Source of the DNA: Frateuria_A sp051900535
GTDB lineage: Bacteria > Pseudomonadota > Gammaproteobacteria > Xanthomonadales > Rhodanobacteraceae
Assembly (NCBI RefSeq): GCF_051900535.1
Contig: NZ_JBHZGI010000003.1
Location: forward strand, 124,001 to 188,000
DNA length: 64,000 nucleotides
Reading direction: 5' to 3'
Under the pieces are notes generated by a model. The model was not told the DNA's origin. It saw nothing but the letters and a program-made list of their open reading frames with translations, and did no database searches. The position numbers were made by a program, and so were the translations under genes. This document shows, piece by piece, positions 32,756 through 42,236 of the stretch. The first letter of the stretch is position 1; each line of letters opens with the position of its first letter.

Positions 32756-34948
32756 TCAGATGCCTGTTGCTCCGTCGTGCGGCCTGGCCCGCACGGCAGC
32801 GTTTCCACTTTCCGGTGCGCTCGGAATCAGGGCCTCCGTGATCCGGGCAGGCGGCATCGCGGGCGCGTAGAACCATCCCTGCGCAAGGTCGCAGCCGATC
32901 TTTTCAAGAAGGGTGGCCTGACCTTGGGTTTCCACGCCTTCGGCCACGACGGTCAGGTTCAGGGCGTGCGCCATGGCGACGATGGCGCTGATGACTTCGA
33001 CGGCGGCCGGCTCTTCGGGCGCGCCTTCCAGGAAGCTCTTGTCGATCTTGACTACCGTGACGGGCAGGTGGCGCAAGTAGGCGAGCGAGGAATAGCCCGT
33101 GCCGAAGTCGTCGATGGCGATGTGCACGCCCAGGGCCCGGATGGCCTCCAGCGTGGTGGCAACCGCGGCTTCGGTGCCCACCAGTGCGCTTTCGGTGATT
33201 TCCAGTTCGAGCAGTTCGCCGGGCAATTGCGTGTGTGCGAGTACCGATTCCACTGCCGCGATGAGTCCCGGGCTGGCCAGTTGACGTGCGGAAAGGTTGA
33301 CGGCCATGCGCAGCGTCGATGCGCCTGCGGCCCGCCAGAGCGCCAGTTGCTCGCACGCGGTCCTGATCACCCACTCGCCCAGTTCTTCGATGAGGCCGAG
33401 TTCTTCCGCGCAGGGAATGAACTCGCATGGCGATACCAGATCGGTACCGCGACGCCATCGCAGCAAGGCCTCGACACCCATGATCCTGCCGGAGCGCAGG
33501 CAATGCTGCGGCTGGTAATGCAGTTCGAACTCGTCGCGCTGCAGGGCGTGGCGGATGGCGGTGCCCATGGTGACGAAGTGGCTTGCCTGCGCACTCTGGC
33601 TGGCGCGGTAGAAGCTGATGGCGTTGCGCCCGTTCTGCTTGGCGCGCGACATCGCCGTGTCCGCATTTTTCAGCAGGGCTACTGCGGTGTCTCCATCGTC
33701 CGGGTACAGGCTCACGCCCATGCTCGCGCTCAGGAACACCTCCTCGCCACCCACGACCAGGCCGCGGGCAAGCGCCTGTCGCGCCTGTTCGGCCAGGGCG
33801 GTGACCTGGCCGACGTCGACCGAGCGCAAGGTCAACACGAAGTCGTCGCCGCCGAGCCGCGCCACGGTATCCCCGGGGTCGGCAAGCGCCCTGAGCCGGT
33901 CGGCGACCTGCTTGAGCAGTTCGTCCGCGACCGGATGGCCGAAGCGATCGTTGATGCGCTTGAAGTTGTCCAGATCGATGAGCAGCACGGACAGCGCGAT
34001 GCCTGGCTGGCCGAGCGCGTGGTTGATCCGGTCCAGCAGCAGGTGGCGGTTCGGCAGGCTGGTGAGCGGGTCGTACTGGGCGAGGAAGCGCAGATCGCGC
34101 GTGCGTTTTCCGACCGCCCGCCGCAGCGAGTAGACCCACGCCAGCAGCAGGACACCGACCAGCGCAAGCGCCGATGCCACCGCCTTGAAGCGCTGCGCGT
34201 AACCGGTCAGGTCGACGCGCTGGCCCATCCATTTGTCGTGCAGCCGTTCCCGCTCCTGCGGGGTGATCCGCGCCATGCCCTGCTCGACCAGTGCAAGGGT
34301 CGCCGCGTCGCCCTTGCGCACGCCCCGGCGGAAGCGGTCGCTGTAGAAGTCGAACGCCTTGACGAAATCGTCCTGCGCGTGCAGTCGATAGAGGTAGTAC
34401 TCGGCCGGCGAGCGGTCCATGCAGAAGATGCGGATGTCGCCGCGGCGCGCGGCGTCGATGATGTCGCTATAGCCGGTGTACTCCCGCATGCTCGACACGC
34501 CCGCCCGGTGCAGCCGTTCGATGCACGCATCGCCGCGCTGGACGCCGACCACGAAGCCCCTGAGGCCGGAGGCGTCGGCGATGCCGGTCAGGTTGCGATC
34601 GGCATAGATGCCTGTCTCCACGGTGGCGAAGGGGCGTGTGAAATCCAGCGTGGCGGCGCGCTCGGGAGTGCGGAAGATCATGTCGATGACGTCGGCCTGG
34701 CCGGACCGCATGCGCTGCTGGGCGTCGGCCCAGTTGGTCGCCGTCAGTTCGACCCTGACGCCGGTCTTGCTCTCCCAGAGCTTCCACGCATCGACTGCAT
34801 AGCCTTGTGGCTTGCCATCGGGGCCAATGAACAGATAGGGCGGGTAGTTGTTGTCGCCGACGACCCGTAGCGTCCTGGTGGCGGCAGCGGCGGCGAGCGG
34901 CAGGCAAAGCACCAGCAGGCAGGCTGCAAACGTGGACAATTTCGTCAC
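32756..34948 (-). CDS. Periplasmic-sensor GGDEF/EAL c-di-GMP protein
   Basis: A 730-residue protein. After a signal segment (about 8-24) comes a type II solute-binding domain (about 25-260, LRVVGDNNYPPYLF, DVIDMIFRTPER), a transmembrane helix (about 268-286), then GGDEF and EAL domains. The GGDEF signature is GGDDF near residue 367, with Asp for Glu, and the EAL motif is EALLR near 493 with DDFGTGYSS and KIDKSF, so the phosphodiesterase side looks complete. The amino-acid-like binding domain suggests sensing of a small periplasmic solute. Start is GTG at 34948 with GAGGGG upstream; an ATG at 35053 is less likely. Confidence 0.9.
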   Translation of the reverse strand: MTKLSTFAACLLVLCLPLAAAAATRTLRVVGDNNYPPYLFIGPDGKPQGYAVDAWKLWESKTGVRVELTATNWADAQQRMRSGQADVIDMIFRTPERAATLDFTRPFATVETGIYADRNLTGIADASGLRGFVVGVQRGDACIERLHRAGVSSMREYTGYSDIIDAARRGDIRIFCMDRSPAEYYLYRLHAQDDFVKAFDFYSDRFRRGVRKGDAATLALVEQGMARITPQERERLHDKWMGQRVDLTGYAQRFKAVASALALVGVLLLAWVYSLRRAVGKRTRDLRFLAQYDPLTSLPNRHLLLDRINHALGQPGIALSVLLIDLDNFKRINDRFGHPVADELLKQVADRLRALADPGDTVARLGGDDFVLTLRSVDVGQVTALAEQARQALARGLVVGGEEVFLSASMGVSLYPDDGDTAVALLKNADTAMSRAKQNGRNAISFYRASQSAQASHFVTMGTAIRHALQRDEFELHYQPQHCLRSGRIMGVEALLRWRRGTDLVSPCEFIPCAEELGLIEELGEWVIRTACEQLALWRAAGASTLRMAVNLSARQLASPGLIAAVESVLAHTQLPGELLELEITESALVGTEAAVATTLEAIRALGVHIAIDDFGTGYSSLAYLRHLPVTVVKIDKSFLEGAPEEPAAVEVISAIVAMAHALNLTVVAEGVETQGQATLLEKIGCDLAQGWFYAPAMPPARITEALIPSAPESGNAAVRARPHDGATGI

Positions 34949-35142
34949 GCTTTCCCCTCGTCCTTGATCCCGGGAACAGTTAACCCACGAATGGCTGCGG
35001 GTCAACAAGACGCTTCCAGGGTGCGCGCTCAAGGATCGAAACGCGCGCAACAAAGGGGCTGCGCAATCACGCGACTCATCAGGGGACCGGTACCGCGCGA
35101 TGATCGCGCGGACCTTGCCCCGGGACCGCCCGTGCGGTCCGC

Positions 35143-37704
35143 CTAGGCCGATTGTGTGCTCCGCCGTGCCGCTTCCAGCAGATCGGCGACCGTGCCGACC
35201 AGTTCGGCCTGGCGGAAAGGTTTCGCCAGCCGGGGCAAGCCGCCGGCCTCGCGTTCGGTCAGGGTGGCGAAGCCGGTGATCATCAGCGCGGGAATGTGCG
35301 GCCGCAGGCTGCGGACCGCGCGGGCCAGCTCCGCGCCGGTCATGCCGGGCATGGCGTAGTCGGTGACCAGGGCATCGAACGCCAGACCCGTGTGGATCTT
35401 CTGCAGCGCCTCATAGCCGGAGCCGACGGCAACCACGGTGTATCCGGCGTCGGCGAGCATTTCGGCCGTTCCGCCGCGCACCAGGTCCTCGTCATCGACG
35501 AGCAGCACGGTCGCGGGCGGAACCTCGGGGATCGCTGCATCGTTCGCGGCGATGCGCTGGGTGGCAGGCTCTTCCGCGGATACAGGCAACCACAGCGTCG
35601 CGGTGGTGCCCCGGCCCGGCCGGCTGTCCAGCGCGAAGGCGCCGCCGGACTGGGCGGCCAGTCCATGCACCGAGGACAGGCCCAGCCCCGTGCCGCGACC
35701 GACGCCCTTGGTCGTGAAGAAGGGATCGATCGCGCGCTTGACCGTTTCGGCGTCCATGCCGATGCCGGTGTCGGTGACCGAGAACCGGATATAACGTCCT
35801 TCGCCCAACCCCGGATGATCGCCCGCGGCTTCCTCGGTGACACACACGGCCAGGTCGCCACCGGTGGGCATCGCATCGCGGGCATTGACGACCAGGTTCA
35901 GCAGCGCCAGTTCCAGTTGGTTGGGATCGACCAGCGCCGGCGGCAGCGCGTCCGCGCAGGTGATCGAAAGCCGGATGCCGGGCCCGATCGACCGGGACAC
36001 CATGTCGCTGAAGCCGTGCAGGAGCCGCGCGACGTCGACGGGGCGCGGCGCCAGGTGTTGCCGCCGGGAAAAGGCCAGCAGCCGCTGGATGAGCGTCCGC
36101 GCACGCTCGGCCGCCTGCAGGCCACCGGCGGTCATGCGGCGGGCGCGCTCGTCGCCGTCCAGCCGTCGCGCGAGCGTGTCGAGCGCGCCGAGGATCGGCG
36201 TCAGCAGGTTGTTGAAGTCATGCGCGACGCCGCCGGTGAGTTGACCGATGGTTTCCATCTTCTGCATCTCGTGGACCTGCGCGAGCGCGGCCTGGCGTTC
36301 CTCCACCGCGACGGCAATGCGCTCCTCCAGCTCGGCGGTCAGTTGGCGCAGCGCGTCCTCGCCCCGCTTGCGTGCGGTCATGTCGCTGGCCGCACCGAAC
36401 CATTCGACCACCCGTCCATCGTCGTCGAGCATCGGCACCGCCCGGGCATGGGTCCAGCCCTGGCTGCCGTCGGCCTGGCGGATGCGGTGTTCCGACTCGA
36501 ACATGCTCCTGCTTGCGACGGCTTCCCGGACGGCCGCGATGACGCGCGGCTGGTCGTCGGGCTCGACATAGGTTTCCAGCCAGCCCTCGCTCGGCTCGGT
36601 GGTGTCGGCGAGGAAGCCTTGTCCTTCCAGCGCGCGCAGTTCGCGCCAGTCCGCGCTCATCCGGAACACCGAATACGCGCCCGTGGTCAGCAGGGCGCGG
36701 AAGCGGGCCTCGCTTTCACGCAGGGCGTTCTCGGCGGTGGCCTGCTCGATCGCCGCCCAGGTGCGTGTGGCCACGTCCTCGATCAGCGCCACTTCCTGCT
36801 CGGTCCAGCGATGCGGCTCGCGGAAGTTGACGTACAGGGAGGCCACCAGGCGCCCGTCGCGTATCAATGGCACCGATACGACCGCGCGTGTCTGGATCGC
36901 CCGCCAGACCTCCGGATCGTCCGCCTCGGCCTCGACGTCGTTGCAGACCTCGGTCAGGCCTTTCCGGTGGCGGGCCACGCGCTCCGCGCCGAATCGGGCG
37001 AGCGGAAAGTGGCCCGTCAGCGGCTCGACGCCTGCGGCGAAGCAGGCTTCGTACACGAGCGTTTCACCATCCTGCTGCAGCCTGGCGTAGCCGACGCGCT
37101 GGGCGCCCAGGTGACGGCCCAGCGCCGTGACCGCACGCTCGATCAGGACCCTCGGATCAGCAGCCCCGCTAAGGGCTTCTTCCAGTTCGATGCGAAAGCG
37201 CTGACGGTGGGTAGCCAGCACCTGGTCCGTGGTCTCGGCCACCGCGCAGAACATGCCGCCGACCGAGCCGCTCTCGTCCCATACCGGCGAATATGAAAAG
37301 GTGAACCAGGTCTGCTCGTCGAAGCCTTTGCGATTCATGAGCAGCGGAAGGTTTTCGCGGTAGACGCCCTCGCCGGACATGGCCGCCTCGATCAGCGGCG
37401 CGATGTCCGGCCAGATCTCCCGCCAGATGTCTTCGAAGCGCGCACCGAGCGACGCCGGGTGCTTCGCACCCAGTATCTCGGCGTAGGAGTCGTTGTACAG
37501 AAAGCCGAGTTCCGGTCCCCACGCGACGAACATCGGGAATTTCGAGTTCAGCAACAGGCTGACGACCGAGCGCAGTGATTGTGGCCAACGGTCGGGCCCG
37601 CCAAGCGGCGATCGCGACCAGTCGTGGGTGCGCATCATGGCGGCGACTTTTCCGCCGCCGGCGAGAAAGCTTTCCTCGGGCGACATGGCATCAGACAGGG
37701 GCAC
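35143..37704 (-). CDS. Hybrid sensor histidine kinase with PAS-GAF-PAS input and receiver
   Basis: A soluble hybrid kinase of 853 residues. The input part has a PAS-like domain (about 45-160, FVAWGPELGFLYNDSYAEILG), a GAF domain (about 175-325) and a PAS domain (about 335-465). His495 lies in GGVAHDFNNLLTPILGALD; the HATPase domain has NLVVNARDAM, DTGIGMD and GTGLGLSSVHGLA; the receiver has VDDED and Asp782 (ALVTDYAMPGMTG). The PAS-GAF layout is shared with bacteriophytochrome-like and other stress kinases, but no chromophore Cys is evident. Start is GTG 37702-37704 after AGAGGAAGAG. It is divergent from an OsmC gene. Confidence 0.92.
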   Translation of the reverse strand: MPLSDAMSPEESFLAGGGKVAAMMRTHDWSRSPLGGPDRWPQSLRSVVSLLLNSKFPMFVAWGPELGFLYNDSYAEILGAKHPASLGARFEDIWREIWPDIAPLIEAAMSGEGVYRENLPLLMNRKGFDEQTWFTFSYSPVWDESGSVGGMFCAVAETTDQVLATHRQRFRIELEEALSGAADPRVLIERAVTALGRHLGAQRVGYARLQQDGETLVYEACFAAGVEPLTGHFPLARFGAERVARHRKGLTEVCNDVEAEADDPEVWRAIQTRAVVSVPLIRDGRLVASLYVNFREPHRWTEQEVALIEDVATRTWAAIEQATAENALRESEARFRALLTTGAYSVFRMSADWRELRALEGQGFLADTTEPSEGWLETYVEPDDQPRVIAAVREAVASRSMFESEHRIRQADGSQGWTHARAVPMLDDDGRVVEWFGAASDMTARKRGEDALRQLTAELEERIAVAVEERQAALAQVHEMQKMETIGQLTGGVAHDFNNLLTPILGALDTLARRLDGDERARRMTAGGLQAAERARTLIQRLLAFSRRQHLAPRPVDVARLLHGFSDMVSRSIGPGIRLSITCADALPPALVDPNQLELALLNLVVNARDAMPTGGDLAVCVTEEAAGDHPGLGEGRYIRFSVTDTGIGMDAETVKRAIDPFFTTKGVGRGTGLGLSSVHGLAAQSGGAFALDSRPGRGTTATLWLPVSAEEPATQRIAANDAAIPEVPPATVLLVDDEDLVRGGTAEMLADAGYTVVAVGSGYEALQKIHTGLAFDALVTDYAMPGMTGAELARAVRSLRPHIPALMITGFATLTEREAGGLPRLAKPFRQAELVGTVADLLEAARRSTQSA

Positions 37705-38037
37705 GGGGCTCTTCCTCTTGGGGGTGGCAGCCAGGCCGTTCGAGGCCGGATGCGCACGTAGATGGTTAGAGCGAGGGCTCTGCGTCGCGACCGGCGAGGC
37801 TCCAGCGGGCAGGTGAATCTGCCTGCAATTCTCCGATCAACAGCGGAGCCTACCAACAAGGTCCTGAAAATGATGTGCGGCAGACGGTAAGAGCGGGAGG
37901 TGGTTTGCCAGTCGCTATCCGGAGCCTGCTCCGCCAAAGAGGCAAAGCGGGTTCGCGGGACGGTCATCCGCCCGACGTGCGAGCGGCGCTCGGGTCGCTT
38001 AATCTGCGCGTCCTGCCAGGCGAGCGGAGGCACGTCC

Positions 38038-38454
38038 GTGGAGATTTCGGCCTTCATCCGTAACGTGCCCGACGGCCATTCGGTACGCGTGTCCACCGCC
38101 GGCCGCAGCCAGTTCCTGCTCGTGCCGGGCAAACCCGAGGGGCCCGGAAGTTCGATCAATGGCGGCGAGTTGCTCATGGCCGCCCTCGCCACCTGCTACT
38201 GCAACGACCTGTATCGCGAGGCCGTGCGGCTCGGCATCCAGATCAACGGTTGCGAGGTGTCGGCGACGGCGCTGTTCGACGGCGTGGGTCTGGCGGCGAA
38301 AGCGATCACCTACGCAGCAAGGGTGGACTCGCAGGCACCGGCGGAGGAGGTCGAGCGGCTATTGGCCGAAACGGATCGGCTCGCCGAAGTCCACAACACG
38401 CTTCGAGCCGGTTGCCCGGTCGAGCGCGTCGCGTGGGGCGCGTTCGCCGACTGA
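38038..38454 (+). CDS. OsmC family protein
   Basis: A small OsmC/Ohr-fold protein of 138 residues. The two conserved Cys are in LATCYCNDLYRE and LRAGCPVERV, which would form the peroxide-reducing pair; the second matches the typical C-P-V motif. GCGGAGG lies seven bases ahead of the GTG start at 38038. A longer frame beginning at 37900 has no site and no homology. It is alone on its strand; the 333-base divergent region with the kinase gene shows no clear promoter hexamers. Confidence 0.85.
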   Translation: MEISAFIRNVPDGHSVRVSTAGRSQFLLVPGKPEGPGSSINGGELLMAALATCYCNDLYREAVRLGIQINGCEVSATALFDGVGLAAKAITYAARVDSQAPAEEVERLLAETDRLAEVHNTLRAGCPVERVAWGAFAD

Positions 38455-38792
38455 CGCTCGCTGCACAAGGAAAGGGAAACGCGGCTGGTCTGCCTCCATG
38501 AGGATGGCAGGCGCCAGGCGGCTGCCCGACAAAACGTAGACACGCGTGGCTGTACGGTTGAGTCTGCCCCGGGGTTCGGACGGTCGGTCGCTCGTCACGC
38601 TGGTGTCAGTCGATAACCGGGGCACCTCTCGCTTTCGAGGCGGGCCCCATGGCCGCTGACGGGGGCGAGCGGTCCCCCACGCCACGCAGGGGACGCGCCA
38701 GACTCAGGGAGTCTCGTTGCCCAACGCGTTCCAGTCCTGCTTCTTGGGCATACTCCCCCTCGGCCAGATGGCCGCAACAAAGGGGAATGGAT
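38455..38792. other. Gene-free region with a small hairpin
   Basis: The only structure I see is GACTC-AGG-GAGTC (38702-38714 approximately). No frame in it is convincing, and no riboswitch consensus was recognised. Confidence 0.35.
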
Positions 38793-39299
38793 ATGCGCAA
38801 GACGATCCTTGCAGCGCTGATGGCGCTGGGAGCGGCCCAGGCCGCGCAGGCCGCGGACGTGGTGCACATGCAGCGGCCGGCGCCGTTCAACGAAGATGCC
38901 GACGTGCCGGGAGCGGTGCTGCGCGAGTGCAAGCTGGACGAGCAACTGGCGGACTTCGTGGCGCAGTACGGACGCGAAAAGGGCGTCACGGTGGAGTTCG
39001 CGCCACAGGTGACGGCAACTTCGGGTGGCCAGGCGCTGGTCGTGGAGATCACCGACGTAGTGTCCGAGGGCAACGCGTTCCTTGGGCACCACAAGGCGGT
39101 GACGGTCAAGGGCAAGCTCTACCGGGATGGCCAGCTCGTCGGCAGCTTCAAGGGCCGCCGCAACTCCATGGGCGGCGCGTTCGGCGGCTTCAAGGGTTCG
39201 TGCTCGGTCCTGGGTCGCTCGGTCAAGGCGCTGGGCGAGGACATCGCCGGATGGCTGGTGGCGCCCACCGAAGGTGCCCAACTGGGCGACCTCCAATAG
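38793..39299 (+). CDS. Secreted hypothetical protein
   Basis: A 168-residue protein with a signal peptide (MRKTILAALMALGAAQAAQA-AD). The mature part has two Cys (RECKLDE and KGSCSVLG) that could form a disulfide, and a Gly-rich segment (NSMGGAFGGFKGSC). No family is recognised; the shape suggests a periplasmic or outer-membrane-associated protein. AGGGG lies seven bases ahead of the ATG at 38793; an ATG at 38787 is too close to that site. Confidence 0.7.
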   Translation: MRKTILAALMALGAAQAAQAADVVHMQRPAPFNEDADVPGAVLRECKLDEQLADFVAQYGREKGVTVEFAPQVTATSGGQALVVEITDVVSEGNAFLGHHKAVTVKGKLYRDGQLVGSFKGRRNSMGGAFGGFKGSCSVLGRSVKALGEDIAGWLVAPTEGAQLGDLQ

Positions 39300-39373
39300 C
39301 AGGCGGCGCGGGCACATCGGCAGCGCCTGCCACAGGGTGCCGCGGTCAGCGGCACCTTCCTCGCAAAGGCCGC

Positions 39374-39389
39374 GTCAGAGTGCATTTTT
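39374..39389. repeat. Relative of the GGGTCAGAGTGCACTTT repeat
   Basis: GTCAGAGTGCATTTTT differs by one internal base from the motif repeated at 26926 and 26956. It lies in a 319-base gene-free gap (39300-39618) that otherwise shows nothing. Confidence 0.5.
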
Positions 39390-39618
39390 GGCGTGACTCT
39401 CATCCTCCTACGGATGTGAGCCGCCTGTACTGCCTTGTTCGTGGCGCCCGCCCGCCACTGATCTGGATCATCCAGGTGACGGACACCGCCAAGCCGAGCT
39501 GACGAGGGCGAAATCGACGTACGTTCAAAGGCTGGGGATGCGAGCGGGGCGGATAGCTACGCGGCGTAATCCACGGTTTAGACTCGCCGAACGATCATCA
39601 TCCAAGGAGGAGCTGGCC

Positions 39619-40224
39619 ATGCAACCCATCCGTTACTGCCCGATCGTGGTCCTGGCGTTCGCGCTGGCTGCCTGCGGCCATGGCAATGCGCCCGCCGGCG
39701 ATGCCGCGACCCCACAGGCGGAAGCGCAAGCCGGATCGGCTCCGGCTTCGGCGAAGGCTGTCGCGACCGACCCGTCTTCGGTAGCCCAGGCCCGTACGGC
39801 GCGCCCGCTGGAGGTCAGTGATCTGGACGCGTACGCCAAGGGCATGCAAAAGGAAATCGAATTGCGCCAGGCGTCGAGCGACAAGGCAGCCAAGGCCAAG
39901 GCCGACCACGACCAGGAAACCGAGGTGGCCGCGCTTGCGGACCTGACCAGCGCCGAAGTCGACAACGCCGGCGCCAAGGCGGCGGGCCTGGATGCGGCTC
40001 GCTACGATTTCATCAAGCACGCCGTCGACAAGGTGCTCAGCGCGGTCTCGATGAGCAGCGCCATGGCCAAGATGGAGGGCGGAGCGCAGATGCAGCAGAA
40101 ACTCGGCGATCCCTATGCCGGTTTGAATGCGGATGTCGCTGCGGCGCTGAAATCGCGGGAAGCCGAACTCGGCAAACTGCGCGAGGGCAACATGGCCATT
40201 CTGGTGAATGCCCAGAATCTTTGA
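39619..40224 (+). CDS. Putative lipoprotein
   Basis: A 201-residue protein with a lipobox (FALAAC, Cys about 19), so it is probably lipid-anchored. The mature part starts with an Ala/Pro-rich linker, then a charged helical region (DLDAYAKGMQKEIELRQASSDKAAKAKADHDQETEV), which looks coiled-coil. No family is recognised. AAGGAGGAG precedes the ATG at 39619; a longer frame from 39538 has no site. Confidence 0.75.
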   Translation: MQPIRYCPIVVLAFALAACGHGNAPAGDAATPQAEAQAGSAPASAKAVATDPSSVAQARTARPLEVSDLDAYAKGMQKEIELRQASSDKAAKAKADHDQETEVAALADLTSAEVDNAGAKAAGLDAARYDFIKHAVDKVLSAVSMSSAMAKMEGGAQMQQKLGDPYAGLNADVAAALKSREAELGKLREGNMAILVNAQNL

Positions 40225-40235
40225 TTGGCGGGCCC

Positions 40236-40266
40236 TTGGGCGCCCGGCACCACGCCGGGCGCCCAA
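40236..40266. repeat. Dispersed palindrome TTGGGCGCCCGGC, copy 2
   Basis: A perfect 13-bp stem with an ACCAC loop; same unit as 32642-32670. It may double as a terminator or REP element after the lipoprotein gene. Confidence 0.85.
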
Positions 40267-40370
40267 GCTCAAGACATGGAGCCGAAAGTCCAGGGTGCAC
40301 TTCCGGCCGCCGCGCAGCCTTTGATTGACGTGTCCTGGGCAAGGTGCGGTCGAGAGGTGCGGAGACGGCA

Positions 40371-40754
40371 ATGACGCGAACCTGGACGATCATCGGCGTG
40401 GCCGACGTGGCGCGGAGCTTCCGTTGGTATCGCGCGCTGTTGGGGCAGCTTCCGGGTGACCCTGCGCATGACTACTTCGGTCAGCTATGCGATGACGACG
40501 GCACCGTCCTGCTGTGCCTGCACAAGTGGGGCTCCCACGACCATCCGACCCTGCGCAGCGCGGATCTGGCGGAGCCCGGGAATGGACTGTTGCTGTTCTT
40601 GCGCGTGGACGATTTCGATCGAGTGCTTTCCAACGCCAGAACGCTTGTCGACCAGCTCGCCGAGGAGCCGCGGCTCAATCCGGCCACCGGAACGCTGGAG
40701 TTTGCCCTGCGCGATCTGGATGGCTACTACGTGATGGTCAGCGCGCTGACCTGA
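40371..40754 (+). CDS. VOC family (glyoxalase/bleomycin-resistance-like) protein
   Basis: A 127-residue single VOC domain. It begins with TWTIIGVADVARSFRWYRALLGQ and ends with FALRDLDGYYVMVSAL, the usual beta-alpha-beta-beta-beta pattern. Metal ligands are not certain: the N-terminal one is replaced (TIIGV). It is probably a dimer of unknown substrate. GGAG is six bases ahead of the ATG at 40371. Confidence 0.85.
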   Translation: MTRTWTIIGVADVARSFRWYRALLGQLPGDPAHDYFGQLCDDDGTVLLCLHKWGSHDHPTLRSADLAEPGNGLLLFLRVDDFDRVLSNARTLVDQLAEEPRLNPATGTLEFALRDLDGYYVMVSALT

Positions 40755-40783
40755 AGGCACCAGGCGCTTCAAACGAGTGGTCG

Positions 40784-42082
40784 TTACCGCCCGGCGTCGT
40801 CCTTCGCCGACCGCGGGCGGGTTTCCGGCATGGTCAGCAGTACGGGCAATACGGCCAGCGCGACGGCTGCGATCATCGCGCCGGGCGCGGCATGCCAGCC
40901 GGTCCGGCGGACCAGCAGCTCGGCCAGGAACGGCGCGAGGCCGCCGAAGAGCGCGGTCGCCATGGTGACGCCGAGCGCCAGGCCGCTCAGGCGCCCCTCG
41001 CCCGGGAACTGCTCGGCGGTGGCAGGGGCGCCCACGGCGCTGACGCCACCGGCCAGGCAAGCCAGGGTAATGGCGCCGCCCGCGATGGCCAGTTCGCCCC
41101 CGCCGTGCATGAGCCCGAACAGGGCCAGCGGAAGCAGCATGCTCGCGATGGCCAGCCAGGTCAGCACGGGCTTGCGTCCGATGCGGTCGGAAAGCGCCCC
41201 GGCGAACGGCGTGACCACGATGACCGCCACGGCGGCGAGGGTCGACATCCACAGCGAGCGGCCCTCGGCCAAAATGCCCGACGAAATCAGGAACGTCGGT
41301 ACGTAGGTGATGCCCACGTAATAGGTGATCGAACCCAGTGCCGAAATGGCGAATGTCCGCAGCAGGGCGGGACGATGATGGGCGAGCGTGTGGCGCAGCG
41401 GCGCCTCGGGCAGGCTTTGCTGACGCACCTGGCGCAGGAAGTCGGGCGATTCCTCCATCGTGGACCGGGCGAACCACACGCAACCGGCCAGCGCGGCCCC
41501 CACGAAGAAGGGAATGCGCCAGCCCCAGGCGTCCAGTTGCGCGGGACTCAGCAGGCCGACCGTCGCCGCGGAGACGGCCACCGCCAGTAGCGCACCGATC
41601 TCGCTGGCGGCGGACGCCAGCGACGTGATCAGCCCACGACGATCCGACCGCGCACCCTCCAGCAGGTAGGCGACCACCCCTGTGTACTCGCCGCCGACCG
41701 AGAACGCCATGAAACAGCGCAGAAGCATCAGTCCCCCACCTGCGGCAGGGCCGATCGCGGCATAGCCGGGGAGCAGCGCCGTGGCGAGCATCGCCAGTGT
41801 CATCAGCATCATCGACAGCAGAAGCGTGCGTTGCCGGCCGAGCCGGTCGCCGACGTGCCCGAACACGACTGCGCCCAAGGGTCGCATCGCGTAGGCGACC
41901 GCGAAACCACCGAGCGTTGCGAGCAGCGACGATTCGCCGCCACCGAAGAACACACGCGACAGCACGGTGGCGAAGTACAGGTAGAGCGTGAAGTCGTACC
42001 ACTCCACGACCGTGGACAGCGCCGCGATCACCATGGAGGCGCGCGAGACCGGGTGGGCGCCGGGCTTGGAGGTCGAGGTCAT
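40784..42082 (-). CDS. MFS transporter, metabolite:H+ symporter (MHS) type
   Basis: A 432-residue membrane protein with about 12 helices. Signatures of the MHS branch (ProP, KgtP, citrate/shikimate transporters) are STVVEWYDFTLYLYFATVLS, RPLGAVVFGHVGDRLGRQRTLL, SVGGEYTGVVAYLLE and GALSDRIGRKP. The substrate is likely a small acid or osmolyte. An ORF begins far upstream (42352), but family alignment fits the ATG at 42082 (MTSTSKPGAH). Convergent with the VOC gene. Confidence 0.9.
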   Translation of the reverse strand: MTSTSKPGAHPVSRASMVIAALSTVVEWYDFTLYLYFATVLSRVFFGGGESSLLATLGGFAVAYAMRPLGAVVFGHVGDRLGRQRTLLLSMMLMTLAMLATALLPGYAAIGPAAGGGLMLLRCFMAFSVGGEYTGVVAYLLEGARSDRRGLITSLASAASEIGALLAVAVSAATVGLLSPAQLDAWGWRIPFFVGAALAGCVWFARSTMEESPDFLRQVRQQSLPEAPLRHTLAHHRPALLRTFAISALGSITYYVGITYVPTFLISSGILAEGRSLWMSTLAAVAVIVVTPFAGALSDRIGRKPVLTWLAIASMLLPLALFGLMHGGGELAIAGGAITLACLAGGVSAVGAPATAEQFPGEGRLSGLALGVTMATALFGGLAPFLAELLVRRTGWHAAPGAMIAAVALAVLPVLLTMPETRPRSAKDDAGR

Positions 42083-42236
42083 GCAGGCGGGAACCGGAAG
42101 CTTGCGGTGGTCCGATGGTAACGGCGCGCCGCTGCGCACCCGGAAATCGCACCGCGCCCGGCTCGGAGCGGGCGGAGATCGCTTCGCCTCGCGCCGCCGG
42201 GCATGACCAGGACTGGCCAGGATGGCATCGGGCGGA

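Noticed and set aside
32344..32841. Protein-coding frame in the gap between the hybrid kinase and the GGDEF/EAL gene
   Set aside because: It spans two repeat elements and runs into the end of the EAL gene on the other strand; no ribosome-binding site or family match.
38455..38792. c-di-GMP riboswitch in the gap before the secreted protein gene
   Set aside because: Only a small GACTC hairpin is visible; the conserved GEMM core could not be found.
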